The translations under genes were made by a program, and so were the position numbers. Of a stretch of 64,000 bases of DNA, positions 31,503-42,190 are shown in pieces; the first letter of the stretch is position 1, and each line of letters opens with the position of its first letter. The notes under the pieces are model-generated. The model saw only the letters and a list, made by a program, of their open reading frames with translations. It made no database searches and had not been told where the DNA came from. Source of the DNA: Euborellia annulipes. Taxonomy: Eukaryota; Arthropoda; Insecta; Dermaptera; Anisolabididae. The stretch spans positions 62,001-126,000 of the forward strand of contig JAKCPI010031750.1 in assembly GCA_023213315.1 (NCBI GenBank). Reading direction: 5' to 3'.

Positions 31503-32177
31503 CACTGTAAAAAAAAAAATCTTAATTTTAGTGTGTTTTGAAATACTAAATTTACAAATTTCCCTTGTAAATGATAACTACTATGCATTTATCTACTAAA
31601 TTTATGCGTTTAAATATTTACAATTGTAAAATTACAATTTTTCTTTGAAAAATAGAGTATTTATTGTAATTTTACAAACATTAGTAATATGTAAATTATT
31701 TTTCGAAAGCAGTTTGGGAATTCTAAAATTACAATACAATTGCACTCTAATTTTCAAACAACTTACAAAAATTACAATACATTTGTAAATGGTTTTTGCA
31801 TACTAACTAAATTTAGTTTGTTTTTCTGTTTATGAAATTTGCTTCCTACCAAGGGCGGATACAAGGGGGGGGGAGGGTAAACGGGGTAATTACCCCCCCC
31901 CCCCCGAGATTTGAAAAAATACTTTTTTTTTCGAAAAAACATTTATTTTTAATGTAAAATTTTAAAAATTAATACTTAAAAATTAAAAATTTTATTTGTA
32001 TATATATTCTGACAAACAAGTACAGAATGGGCCTTTAAATTACCGAAATTAAGAAAAAATTGTGTGCTCTGCGACGAGTCACACCAGACCCCCCCTCCCC
32101 CCCCCCCCGAGAAACACCTCTGGATCCGCCACTGCTTCCTACACAATTGTAAAATCAACAAAGTTTTTTTTACAGGG
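31503..32177. mobile_element. Family F TA-flanked MITE containing a hAT-type element
   Basis: The ends CACTGTAAAAAAA and TTTTTTTTACAGGG are flanked by TA (31501-31502, 32178-32179). The interior is built from TTGTAATTTTACAA-type motifs in both orientations. A 285-bp hAT-type element (31850-32134) splits it at CTTCCTAC. Confidence 0.85.
31850..32134. mobile_element. hAT-type element, family E, TSD CTTCCTAC
   Basis: The ends CAAGGGCGGATACAAGG and CCTCTGGATCCGCCACTG are inverted, with long G and C runs inside. CTTCCTAC is duplicated at 31842-31849 and 32135-32142. The interior has GCGACGAGTCACACCAGA, a family B hairpin-like segment, as in the copies at 3726 and 40009. Confidence 0.9.
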
Positions 32178-32846
32178 TAGAATTTTGATTAACCATTTAA
32201 TTAGGATTAAAGGATAATTAAATAAATAAATAAATAATAAAGATTCTGGTGTGGCACAGCACACAAACTTCTATTTTTTTTTTTTTTTTTTTTTTTTTTT
32301 TATTATTTTTTTTTTTTTTATTTTATTTTACAAACTTCTCTTAACATAGTTAAATTTTATTCTAATTTTGGGTTGGTATGGCAATTTTTTCTATCTTACC
32401 TCCCATTGCGGGACGATTATCACATATATTTTTTATTTTGCCTTCATCAGTGAGATATGCAATTCTTTTTTGTCAAACAAATTTTTTTTGTTTTTGTTAT
32501 AAAAAAAAGATTGCAAAATTTTCCAGTCTTAATGCTCATCATGTTTTTACCTAGTTCTTTAGTGATTCTTTCAGTTAAGACCGAAGTATCAGGGTGTCTC
32601 GAAAAAATATACTCACACTTGGAATAACGTGAAAAACATTTATTTATGAACATAGATTGAAATGGAATAGACTGGAATGCAGAAGTACAAATAAATATAA
32701 TTGAAAAATTATGTTTGCAATGTTCAAATTGTTGATCATTATTATCCAGACAACGTTTACCAAGGGATTCGCAAACGTCACGAAATAGGCCAAGTGATGT
32801 CTGAGATTTTTGTCAATAATAAGATTATAAAGAATATATAAGCTTA
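32178..32846. other. Interval with homopolymer tract and a possible transposon relic
   Basis: A T-run of over 20 bases lies at 32277-32300. CAGGGTGTCTCGAAAAAATA at 32590 begins like known arthropod transposon termini, and TAGGGTGTCTCGAAATTGAT recurs at 37375. The minus-strand frame 32447-32653 has no family I can name. Confidence 0.35.
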
Positions 32847-33181
32847 CAATGTAAAAAAAAATTTTGTTGATTTTACAATTGTGTAGGAAGTAAATTTCAT
32901 AAACAAAAACATAATAAATTTAGGAAGTGTTTGCAAAAACCATTTACAAATGTATTGTAATTTTAGAAAGCCATTTGAAAATTAGAGTGCAATAGTGTTG
33001 TATTTTTAGAATTCCCAAACTGCTTTCGAAAAAATAAAATTTTTAACGAAAATTACTATACAATGTATGTAAAATTACAATACATACTCTATTTTTCGAA
33101 GAAAATTGTAATTTTAAAATGTTTTTTTTTTTTGTTGTAAATATTTGAAAGCACTAAAATTAAGATTTTTTTTTTACAATG
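32847..33181. mobile_element. Family F TA-flanked MITE, intact
   Basis: The ends CAATGTAAAAAAAA and TTTTTTTTTTACAATG sit between TA dinucleotides. The interior matches 31503-32177 in inverse order. No coding capacity. Confidence 0.85.
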
Positions 33182-33701
33182 TACATCTAAATATATTTTT
33201 TTGTCTTTTTTACTCTCAAATACATTGGGCTGTTTTGATCTATTCTTAAACCATCATATATTTTTTTAATATAAAGAGATTTTTTTTATTATAAATTTAT
33301 GTGTATCATAGAAGAAGTTTATAGATTCTGCATACCATTTTTTTTTTTTTTCTATTGTAAAAAGTTACTCAAATATGTTATTTATTATTGAAATTCCTTT
33401 TTTTTTTGGAATGGTGTGAGTTAAATGTTCACCATTTCCCGTCCTCTTCGGTCATTCAAAAACATCTCTGATAAGAAAGTTATTGATTCTTTCTCAATTT
33501 TTTTTTTATTATTTATTATCTTTTTATACTGATGGCCTATCATTTATATAATTTTGTACAACATTAACTCTAAATTTAAAAAAATTCATTTCACCATTTA
33601 GGTTTTGACATCATAATTTTCTCATCTAGGGCGTTGAAATTAATTCAGGAGCGCCATAATTTGAGAGCGGAATTTTGGCTGTAAGCAGATTTAATGTTGA
33701 A

Positions 33702-34072
33702 TCTATATATATAATTCGCTAATGTCCGTCTGTCTGTCTGCACTCTCTATTTAGGCAACTTCCTGTTGGAATTTTGGAATGAAATTTTAATATGCATAAA
33801 GAGGACCTTCTCGGGATTACAGGAAGATTATTTCATCCCGAAATTCCTATAACTTTTTGAGTTATTAATTCCTAAAGTTACGATTTCTCCCATAGGAAAT
33901 GTATAGAGAAATATTTATGTATTCTTTTCATTTGTGTATTCCATGAATGTAAACAAATCCTCAAGCAGGCACTGGATTAGAATGGAATAATAATAATTTT
34001 CTTTTCATAATTAAGAAGAAAAGGCGAAGGTCCGCCGCAGAGGGGGAAGCCGAAGGCGGGCGACACGGCTAG
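33702..34072 (+). mobile_element. Family D non-autonomous Helitron, complete, 371 bp
   Basis: The 5' end TCTATATATATAATTCGC follows A33701. A GTCTGTCTGTCTG tract is near the 5' end. The 3' end AAGCCGAAGGCGGGCGACAC then GGCTAG precedes T34073. This satisfies the Helitron rules: insertion between A and T, no target duplication, GC hairpin near the 3' end, CTAG terminus. No Rep/helicase is present. Confidence 0.9.
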
Positions 34073-34837
34073 TAAATATTTAATTTTTGGTAGAGGGAAG
34101 GGAGCGGAAATTAAAATTTTGGTCATGGGCGATCCTAGGTGCAACTTTTTTTTGTGCATATATCTACATACAAAATGTATACAGTCAAAATAAAATAAAA
34201 TAAGCTTTAGAATTTATTTAAAAAAATTTTTGTCTTTCCTGTCTATTTATTATTAACATTCAGAGGATATATTATAAAAGAGATAAATCTTTAATAAACC
34301 CCCTTTGGTTACAGAAGCTATCGGTAACATAAGGATAGAGACATTTTGTTGTTTTCACATAAATTAATGCTGCATGAGTGACCCGGTTATTACGGGCATT
34401 TTAAACCAAGTGTGTGTGTGTGTGAGTGCGCAAAGGGCCGAGTATCTTTTAGCTTGAACCCAGCCAGCCAGCCACCCACACCGTTTGCCATAAATCGTAC
34501 GCCTGCGGGGCCCAAAAAGGGGTTGGAGGCATGTCACATCTTATGAAATATTCACCACATGTTTGAGTAGAAAAAAAAAAAGGTCAAAAGAGAACACTTC
34601 TTTTTTATCGTTAAATGCAACAACAGAAATTCTCTCTCTCTCTTGTCGAAATACACTCCGAAAACTGCATAAAGACATACTTATTTTAATATTAGAGCTA
34701 TAGCGAAAGAAATGTTGGGGGAATTTTCAATGTAGAGTTAAAAGTTTGTGAGTGATACGGTGAAAATTGAATTAGCTTCTTATAAATTCTCCAAAATTTC
34801 CGTTAATTTTTACTTTCTCAAGCCTATATATAGTATA
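34073..34837. other. Interval without gene; (GT)n and (CCAG)n tracts
   Basis: GTGTGTGTGTGTGTGAGTG lies at 34411, and CCAGCCAGCCAGCCA at 34459. No element ends or conserved frames were seen. Confidence 0.4.
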
Positions 34838-34867
34838 CTAGTCGCGCCAGCTAGGTTCGGGCCCGCC

Positions 34868-35114
34868 TTTTTTTTTAACACACTTTTTTCCCATTTACAC
34901 ACACAGTCTTCTCGGCAACTCGGGCCATTTAAGACTTTTAACGATACTAATATTTTTACGATATATATATGGTATATATACAGTATATGGGGTCCAGGCA
35001 TTCTTATTTAAGCCATTTGGTATACAAATGGCATAAATAAAATCATCGGACTGCATGGGATCCGAACCCTCGACCCTGGGTATAGAGGGCAAGCACGCTA
35101 TCAAATACACCAAG
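34868..35114 (-). mobile_element. tRNA-derived SINE
   Basis: A minus-strand copy: head at the right (CTTGGTGTATTTGATAGCGT), B box GGTTCGGATCCC, tail GAAGACTGTGTGTGTAAATG at the left. The central TTTGTATACCAAATGG is palindromic. An AT microsatellite expansion lies at 34962-34985. Confidence 0.85.
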
Positions 35115-35188
35115 TGTATTCTTTGCATTTGTGTATTCTATGAATGTAAACAAATTCTCAAGCAGGGCACTGAATTGGAATTGTTTTT

Positions 35189-35405
35189 TTTTTAAACATT
35201 CACACTTTTTTCCCATTCACACAGTCTTTTCGGCATCTTAGGCATATAAGACTTTATACGATAACCTGTTATTTGGAATATATATATATATATATATATA
35301 TTTGGTATCCAAATGGCTTGAATAAAATCATCTGACTGCCTGGGATCCGAATCTGCGACCCTTGGAATAGAAGGCAAGCACGCTACCAGCTACACTAAGC
35401 CCGAG
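35189..35405 (-). mobile_element. tRNA-derived SINE
   Basis: A minus-strand copy with CCTCGGGCTTAGTGTAGCTG at the head and GATTCGGATCCC as B box. Part of the body is replaced by a (TA)n run at 35281-35300, so GGTCCAGGCATTC is missing. Confidence 0.82.
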
Positions 35406-35640
35406 GACCTCCTTTTCTTCTTAATTATGAAAATAAAATTACTATTACTATTCCAATCTAGTGCCTGCTTGAGGATTTGTTTACATCCATAGAATACATA
35501 AATACAAAGAATATATAAATATTTCTTTATACATTTCTTATGATAAAAATCGTAACTTTAGGAATTAATAACTCAAAAAGTTATAAATATTTCGGGATGA
35601 AAATAATTTTCCTGTAATTCCTAGATTATCTTTAACCTTT

Positions 35641-36062
35641 AACTACAGGCGCTGGTGTATAATGCACCATTTGGAGTAAACAGAATCTAATTGACCTTAA
35701 AATGCTTCCCCACCAAGCTGAGTGCGCATCTAACCTATTATCGAAGTAGGGGGGTTCTTGAAACCCTCGGGCTTGGTGTAGGGGTTAGCGTTCTGGCCGT
35801 GTATACTAAGGAGGGTCTTTTTGCAACTTTTTTTTCGGAGTTATGTAATACCCGGCAAAAGTGGCCCAACTAAAAATCGCCGAACACTTTGACTCCCTAC
35901 ACACCTTTATGCCTGTCATAAATAAACAAAGAATGCTATATAGCTGAATGGGTAGTGTACCAACATAATAAAATAGACGGATCTCGCGTAATATTTTCAA
36001 AGTCACCTTACTTTTTGATCACCCCTCGAAAAAAAATCCCAAAAATTAGTCTGTGTGGGGGT
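35641..36062. other. Interval with a SINE head fragment (35764-35815), no gene
   Basis: CCTCGGGCTTGGTGTAGGGG to GTATACTAAGGA is the SINE A-box half only. The surrounding sequence, including a 60-codon plus frame, shows no recognised homology. Confidence 0.5.
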
Positions 36063-36222
36063 GGACATTTTTAAGCATGAAGGAAATGAGCTACAAGATT
36101 GAAATTTTATATTTAAGTTAGACACTACCCTGAGACGTAACAAAAAGCTTTTGAACAAAATCGGCCAAACAGTACTAGTACTTTACTGATGAACTTTTTC
36201 TCAAAATTCGCTCTAAGCCTGT
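36063..36222 (+). mobile_element. Family B internal fragment
   Basis: AAGCATGAAGGAAATGAGCT, GGCCAAACAGTACTAGTACT and TTTTCTCAAAATTCGCTCTA. Both ends are missing. Confidence 0.75.
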
Positions 36223-36630
36223 ACGTTATTTAACCATCAACATCATTTAATAAAAAAAAATCCCCTCAAGTTCAATTAATTATTACAAAATTGTGAAATA
36301 AAAAAAAAAAAAAAATTCCGTTTTCATATCCCTATGGGAAATAAAAATACGAATAGAACAAAACGTCAAAAGTGATATTATTTTTTATTTGTCAAAAAAT
36401 TTTAAAATTCATTATTGGCTGTATGTTATGTGTTATTTTTTTATTTTTTTACATAAATGTTTCCGTGAACATCGAACAAGTTTATTTATTTAAATGGTAT
36501 TTGCACATTTTTTTTTCAATTGGATTAAAACAAGGAATACAAATTTTTTAATAAAAAAAAAAACAACTCTTGAATAAAGTAAGAGATGGATATCAAAATC
36601 ATAACCTTACTTTTTAGGCTAAGGACGCCA
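36223..36630. other. AT-rich interval, no gene
   Basis: Homopolymer-rich; no element ends, frames or conserved motifs recognised. Confidence 0.4.
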
Positions 36631-36631
36631 T

Positions 36632-37300
36632 TTTTATTTTAAACACGACGTTAAAATATTAAAGCCACCCCCTAGACATGGCATTAATTTTTAACACTAA
36701 TTACTAAATGTTAACTTTTTGGCTTTAAAGTTTTTGTTTACAGAATAGCTATTTGAGGCAAGGAAGTGATTTTGAATAGAGTTTTTAAAGTGAAACTTTT
36801 ATTTGATCCTCTCAATTTTTTTCGCTCTTCTATCAGCGTGTCGCGTTACAAGCCGTGACGTCAAAGGCCGTGACACTACAAGCCATGACGTCAAAAGTCG
36901 TAACGATAAAAATTGGAAAATTGAAATTTAATATATATGACGAATTATAAAAAAATAATTGTGAGATTTAATTATTCAATTTTTAAATTGATAAAATATA
37001 ATTTTTAAAATACTTTAAAATGATTCAATTTACTAAAAAAATATTGTTCTCAGTTTTTAACATGCGTCTATTGATTTCCCATTATTAAGTTAAGACTAAA
37101 AACGCGATTTTAATACCCTTAATTGAATAATTTTCTGAAAATTTTCAGTTAAACGCCTACGATCCGAAAAAAAATAGTGGTTTCATAAAACCACTCAATG
37201 ATTTTTAACGCTGATTGTTTTTACATTACTTTTTAACACCCATTTGTTTATTTTAATTTTTAACGCCTGTTTTTAGAGAATAGACCTGAACGCCATCTTA
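36632..37300 (+). repeat. Family C repeat, copy with family A inserted
   Basis: Family C (CACCCCCTAGACATGGCATT to GAATAGAGTTTTT) is interrupted at 36787 by family A. It resumes at TTTTTAACGCTGATTG (37202) and runs to CGCCATCTTATCGGCAACAA. The copy at 9949 is the matching empty site. Confidence 0.75.
36787..37201 (+). mobile_element. Family A element with defined ends
   Basis: It runs from AAAGTGAAACTTTTATTTG to ACCACTCAATGA. Comparison with the empty site fixes both termini: T5 on the left and T5 on the right, against T6 in the empty site. TGACGTCA-type motifs lie at 36857-36900. The sub-terminal AAGTTTCACTTGC block is deleted next to the hairpin in this copy. Confidence 0.85.
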
Positions 37301-37627
37301 TCGGCAACAAAATGCGTAACAGCTTCGCTCCTTCTCCCCCTTAATAATATTTATTAGACATTTTTAATTTATAGGGTGTCTCGAAATTGATATGACAACG
37401 ATCCTTGGAAATAAGCAAACTTATACTTAACTAGCTATAAGTTAGTTTCAGGACCAAATCATTGCTATTTATTTCTGTTAATTAAGATAGACATAAAGAG
37501 AAAGTTGGAGATGAAAACCGAGTTGTTTATTTGCAACTGAGATTAATTACAGTCTATATTATTATTATTATTAACGATGATGAATGCCTTTGCTCTTTAC
37601 TCTATTCGTATTACAATCATATAGGAA

Positions 37628-37734
37628 AAATCTGGTGTGACTTTCACTTAACTTCGGTAATTTGAAAGTTGTTTAGATTACGGCAGTACATTAGAATTCG
37701 AGATGTAAATTTTATAAATATAGAAAAATATATA
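37628..37734 (-). mobile_element. Family B 3' fragment
   Basis: It has AATCTGGTGTGACTTTCACT, TTCGGTAATTTGAAAGTTGT and the ATTAGAATTCGAGATGTAAA block. It is cut by a mariner-type MITE fragment at 37738. Confidence 0.65.
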
Positions 37735-37737
37735 CAC

Positions 37738-37818
37738 TGTGTGGTGCAAAAAAGTGCAACATTTTTGTTTCTTCTTCAAAAGGCCTCTTCTAATCTACGC
37801 TAATGATACTCTAATTTA
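37738..37818. mobile_element. One end of a Tc1/mariner-type MITE
   Basis: CACTGTGTGGTGCAAAAAAG, then TTCTAATCTACGCTAATGAT. The arm ends abruptly where family H starts at 37819. The partner arm is absent. Confidence 0.65.
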
Positions 37819-38266
37819 AGGTTGTTCGGACATTAAAGCACTTTGTTAGATTAAAAGTTAATTTTTTAATATGTTATTAATCACTATCACATAGGTATAA
37901 AATAAAATTTTGAAGCAGATCTGCCGAACGGTTATAGAGTAATTAATTTTAAAAAAATTGAAATTTAACATTTAGTCTATGGGGAATGTCAACAAAACGC
38001 ACACATATCGAATTATATAGCCACCTCTGCAATAGATACAAAAACAAAGAATTTACATTTTATCAATTCACTTCCGAGTAATACGTTAAAAATAAAATCA
38101 AAAGTTTCTGCCGCAAAAAATTCTCCAAAATGACAGTCGCCAATATTTAAAAAATGAGAAAGTCACGAGACTCAGACCAGTCTAGCAAGGTCGCATTAAA
38201 TAATACTCTTTTCTCGCTGTCAGTTACATTTTTTTCCATTTTACGATATTTTTTCTAGCAAATGCG
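37819..38266 (+). repeat. Dispersed repeat family H, copy 2
   Basis: AGGTTGTTCGGACATTAAAG to TTACGATATTTTTTCTAGCA, collinear with 21991-22440 over its full length but clearly diverged. A SINE head fusion follows immediately. Confidence 0.7.
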
Positions 38267-38267
38267 T

Positions 38268-38467
38268 GTCGCTTCCTATACCAAGGTTCGCGGGATTCGA
38301 GTCCCAGGTAGCCCGATGATTTTATTTAATCCATTTGGATACCAAATGGCTTAAATAAGAATGCATGGGCCACAAATAAATATATATCATTAAAATATTA
38401 GTATCGTTACGAGTTACCGAGAAGGTGTGAGTGTGAATGGAAAAAAGTGTGTGTTTAAAAAAAAAAT
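38268..38467 (+). mobile_element. tRNA-derived SINE, 5' truncated
   Basis: It begins inside the head (GCGTGTCGCTTCCTATACCA) and has the B-box-like GGGATTCGAGTCCC. The body contains CCATTTGGATACCAAATGG, and the GT-rich tail ends in poly-A. It runs directly into a truncated family A copy. Confidence 0.82.
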
Positions 38468-38767
38468 CGCGTTTTTAATCTTAACTTAATAATTGGAAAA
38501 TGGGAAATCAATAGATGCATGTTAAAAACTGGAGAACAATATTTATTTAGTAATTGAAGATTTGAATCATTTTAAATTATTTTAAAAATTTATATTTTAT
38601 CAATTTAAAAATTGAATAATTAAATCTCACAATTATTATTTTATAATTCGTCATATATATTAAATTTCCTATTTTTGTCGTCACGGGCTTTGACGTCACG
38701 GCTTGTAACGCGACATGCTGATAAACGAGCGAACAAATTTGAGGCCATCAAATAAAAGTTTCACTTT
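38468..38767 (-). mobile_element. Family A fragment
   Basis: TCGCGTTTTTAATCTTAACT to AAGTTTCACTTT. The hairpin end is missing. TGACGTCA-like GTCACGGGCTTTGACGTCAC lies at 38680-38699. Confidence 0.78.
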
Positions 38768-39360
38768 AAAAAATACAATAGTAAAAAGAATGCATCAAAT
38801 ATAATTTTAAGCATGTTCATCTGGTCTTAAGGAAAATGAGGAATTCTAGTTAAATGATACGACAAATTTCATTTTCGAATGAATTCTTTTTTTTTCTTTT
38901 TTCAAACATTTCCTCGCCATTTAAGTTGATTGATTTTTAAAAGATAGGTCTTAATTAGAAGAAGAATAAATGAGGTGAAATATATCATCAAGAGAGAAAA
39001 ACGGGAAAAGTTTCGCGCTCGATGGCCTTAATGACTGGTAGAACATCTCAATTAATTCGACTTGAGTCTTGATTCAATTTCAACTTCCTTTTTTTTTTTT
39101 TATCTTCAGAATCAATACAATTTGAGAGACAGAGATTTGGTCTGACTTTATTTCCATCGATTGAATTTTTCTTTTTTTTTTAATCCATTAGTTGGCCATT
39201 GGTCCTCATGCATATAGTCGGGGAAGGGGGGGGAATCGATTAACTCTTGTAGTCTAATGACGCTAATAAACCAAGACTCTAAGGCCTATTGGGAAAGTCT
39301 CCGGCGTGAAAAACAACGAGTAATTAAATGTACTGTTTGTTTTCTATAAATTATTATAAA
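38768..39360. other. Unique-looking AT-rich interval, no gene
   Basis: No element ends or conserved frames. A G-run lies at 39224-39232. Confidence 0.4.
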
Positions 39361-39701
39361 CTACCAGCGCCGCCCGCCTTCGGCGGACTTCACGCCTGGC
39401 CGGGAGGCTTTACCCTCCAGGCTGGACCACCCTCCAGCTAGGGCGGGTCCTTGCCTTTTCCTCTTTTTTTTAACACACACACTTTTTTTCATTTTCTCAT
39501 TCAGACGATCTTTTCGGCAACTCAGGCCATATAAGACTTTTAAGATATCAGTTATTGTTGAAAATAGCAGGAAGAAGAAAGAAAAGCATGTTTTTCATTT
39601 ATTTAATACCCATTAGGCTGACGTTTCGGTCTCGGTCGAGACCATCTTCAGAGCTGTCAATATGGGATAAATATTATAAACTCAATCATATTATTCATAA
39701 C

Positions 39702-40671
39702 TAGAGCCCGGATTTTTATGCAGCAAAAACCGCTAAATATGCCATATAATATGCAGTAAAAGTATTAAAATATGCAGCCAAATATGCAATATATTTATGG
39801 CAAAAATATTAAGTAAATGGCTTCAAATTAAAGGTAAATCATGATTTCTACTGATGTAAAACTAATAGTGTTTTATTTTTGGAAGGAAATAATTAAAAAA
39901 AAAAAAAAAAAACAGAGCAATCCATTGCGAAATTTTTGAATCAAACGAGGACCCCTGTTTTGGCATTTTTTTCTTTAATTAATTTGACTTCGAACTATGG
40001 AACACGACTAAGGGTGAATCCAGAGGTGTTTCTCGGGGGGGGGGGGGGGGGGTAATCTGGTGTGACTCGTCGCACAGCACACTATTTTTCCTTAATTTCG
40101 GTAATTTAAAGGCGCATTCTGTACTTGTTTGCCAGAATATAAATACAAATCAAATTTTTAAGTATTAATTTTTAAAATTTTACATTAAAAATAAATTTTT
40201 TTTTTTCGAAAAAAAGTATTTTTTTTAAGTCTCGGGGGGGGGGGGGGCAATTACCCCCTTTACCCCCCCCCCTTGTATCCGTCCTTGAACACAACTGACT
40301 TGATATTCATTCAACGAAAATTCTAGAAAAACTAAATTTATTTCTTAAAAGAGGATATAAAGAATAAAAAATATATGGTAGTTATTTATTTTTTACAATG
40401 TAATAAAGGATTTAAATTTTTTTTTTTTTTTTGTTTTTAGAAAAAAAAATTAAAAAATTGAAATAAAATGAAACTTTTACTGAAAAAAATTTAAAATATC
40501 CAAAAAGTCTTAAATATGCAACTTTATGCAATATTGACCAAATATGCAAAAATATGCAATATAGAATTTGAACCCTAGCTCCAAGGGGGCATGATTCGGA
40601 TAGAAAATTGGTTTTCAGTGACGTACCTATTAGCAAATAGAATATGCAATTGCATAGGAATCCGGGCTCTA
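39702..40671. mobile_element. hAT-type element, 970 bp, TSD TTCATAAC
   Basis: The ends TAGAGCCCGGATT and AATCCGGGCTCTA are perfect inverted repeats. TTCATAAC is duplicated at 39694-39701 and 40672-40679. Sub-terminal regions are dense in AAATATGCA repeats, which could be transposase-binding sites (inference). A second hAT-type element sits inside at 40009-40287. No transposase frame was recognised. Confidence 0.92.
40009..40287. mobile_element. hAT-type element, family E, TSD AACACRAC
   Basis: The ends TAAGGGTGAATCCAGAGG and GTATCCGTCCTTG are imperfect inverted repeats. The flanks are AACACGAC and AACACAAC. The interior has TCTGGTGTGACTCGTCGCAC and G/C runs, like the copies at 3726 and 31850. 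It is the innermost layer of the nest. Confidence 0.85.
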
Positions 40672-41350
40672 TTCATAACCCATAAATATAAAACAATATA
40701 CTGAGGTTTAAAACAATTGAGTATATTTACGAAAGAGTAACAGTCATATGGTGCGTTCAATCGACTATTTGGTATCCAAATGGCTTAAATAAAATCATCG
40801 GACTACCTGGGGTCCGAACCCGAGATTTTGGTAGCACGCTAACCTATACACTAACCCCCGAGGGCGCCTTTTCTTCTTAATTATGTAAAAAAAATTATTA
40901 TTTTTCCATTCCAATTCAGTGCTGCTTGAGGATTTGTTTACATTCATGGAATACACAAATGGAAAGAATACATAAATATTTCTCTATACATATGGGAGAA
41001 ATAGTAACTTTAGGAATTAATAACTCAAAAAGTTATAGGAATTTCGGGATGAAAATAAATTTTCCTGTAATCCAGAGAAGGTCCCTTAAGCATATAAAAT
41101 TTCATTTCAAAATTCCAACGGGAAGTTGCCTAAATAGACCGTGACAGATAGACGGACATTAGTGTATTATATATACAGATGATGAATTCCCTCCTTCCTT
41201 CTCCCACTTAACTAAGAGGTGTCAATATTGATATCCTTTATTCTCTTTTTCTTAGACACCGTTGGCTATGTAAGGTGTCAGTTAAAATAAATACAATTTT
41301 AGATCAAACAAAATTTAAGAATTGAATATAAGCTTTTTTCAATCAATCAA

Positions 41351-41882
41351 TATATGCTTTACTTTCTCTTAGCTGAAGAGACAGAAAGAAAGTATTGGAT
41401 GCATGTCAAACTATGTCGAGATGGCTATACAAGTTTTGACGTCCCCTGGGTCCTGCAAAATGGTCTTTCGGTTTGTCAAAATAAAGCTACGAGGTTGAAA
41501 TTTTATATTTAAGTTAGGCACCACCCTGAGGTGTAAAAATAAGCTTTTGAACAAAATCGATCAAAGAGTACTAGTACTTTACTGATGTACTTTTTCAGTT
41601 TTTTTTTTCGATTTTCTCAAAATTCGCTCAAACGATTTTGTTTAAAATTCAACAATCAATTATTTTTTAGATGCTCTTTAGAATGTATATTCTCATTTTG
41701 CCATTGAAATTGTTAAAAGCACACTTTACTCTTGTACTTCATAGGAGAAATGGTTGCCAAGGTTTCATCTTGAATTCTAATATATAGGCGGAAACTAAAT
41801 ATACGTCGACACAAGCACAGAACATAACTTAAGATAAGATAATGTTGTGTGCTGTGCGAACCAGTCATACCAGATTTTTTTC
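41351..41882 (+). mobile_element. Family B element
   Basis: TTTACTTTCTCTTAGCTGAA at the 5' end, AGTACTAGTACTTTACTG (41568), TTTTTTAGATGCTC and ATGGTTGCCAAGGTTTCA (X-box site eroded). It ends in the hairpin fragment AAGATAATGTTGTGTGCTGT then CAGATTTTTTT. Confidence 0.8.
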
Positions 41883-42190
41883 ACACCCCCAAGGTGTTGC
41901 GCAAGCTTTGTAAACAAATTTGACTTGCAAATATTTAATCCTTAACTTATATCTATTTTGAAACTAATATATAATATTTACTTTCCTCTTCAGAGACGTC
42001 AGGTGTTCACACCTGGGACTACAAATATTCTTAGAATTTGATTGAACATAAATAATAATAGGGTTGAATATTTCTTCCAGTAAGATGGATTTGATTCTCA
42101 AGTGTATAGAGGAATGAAAAGAATTAAAAAAAAAAAAAAACAACCAGGAGCCCCCCTACGGCGGACCTCGCCTTTCCTTTCCTATTCCTA

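Larger units (their letters stand above)
34838..35640 (-). mobile_element. Rearranged family D Helitron pieces with two SINEs
   Basis: A 3' terminus (CTAGTCGCGCCAGC, about 34838-34867) is followed by SINE 34868-35114. A family D piece in the opposite orientation (35115-35188) and SINE 35189-35405 follow. Then comes a family D interior piece (TTTTCTTCTTAATTATGAAA to about 35640). It is a decayed and partly inverted Helitron. Confidence 0.6.
39559..40765 (-). mobile_element. Penelope-like fragment with hammerhead-like core
   Basis: On the minus strand CTGAAGA, a GGTCTC/GAGACC stem, GAAAC and GTC lie at 39651-39620. They are followed by ATTAAATAAATGAAAAACAT. This combination matches the ends of Penelope-like elements. 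The remainder is occupied by a hAT-type element. No reverse transcriptase is left. Confidence 0.65.
39464..40866 (-). mobile_element. tRNA-derived SINE split by a Penelope-like insertion
   Basis: The tail half is at 39464-39558 (ACACACTTTTTTTCATTT, TTTTCGGCAACTCAGGCC). The head half is at 40766-40866 (TTTGGTATCCAAATGG, GGGTCCGAACCC, ACTAACCCCCGAGGGC). Target copies GCCTTTTCCTCTT (left) and GCCTTTTCTTCTT (right) flank it. About 45 bp of the SINE body is missing at the inner junction. Confidence 0.82.
39361..41179 (-). mobile_element. Family D Helitron hosting a five-layer nest
   Basis: The 3' terminus (minus) is at 39361-39460 (GCCGAAGGCGGGCGGCGCTG, with the CTAG degraded to GTAG). The interior and 5' side are at 40867-41179 (TTTTCTTCTTAATTATGTAA to GTGACAGATAGACGGACATT then TATATATACAGA). 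A SINE inserted at GCCTTTTCYTCTT separates the two. Confidence 0.8.
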
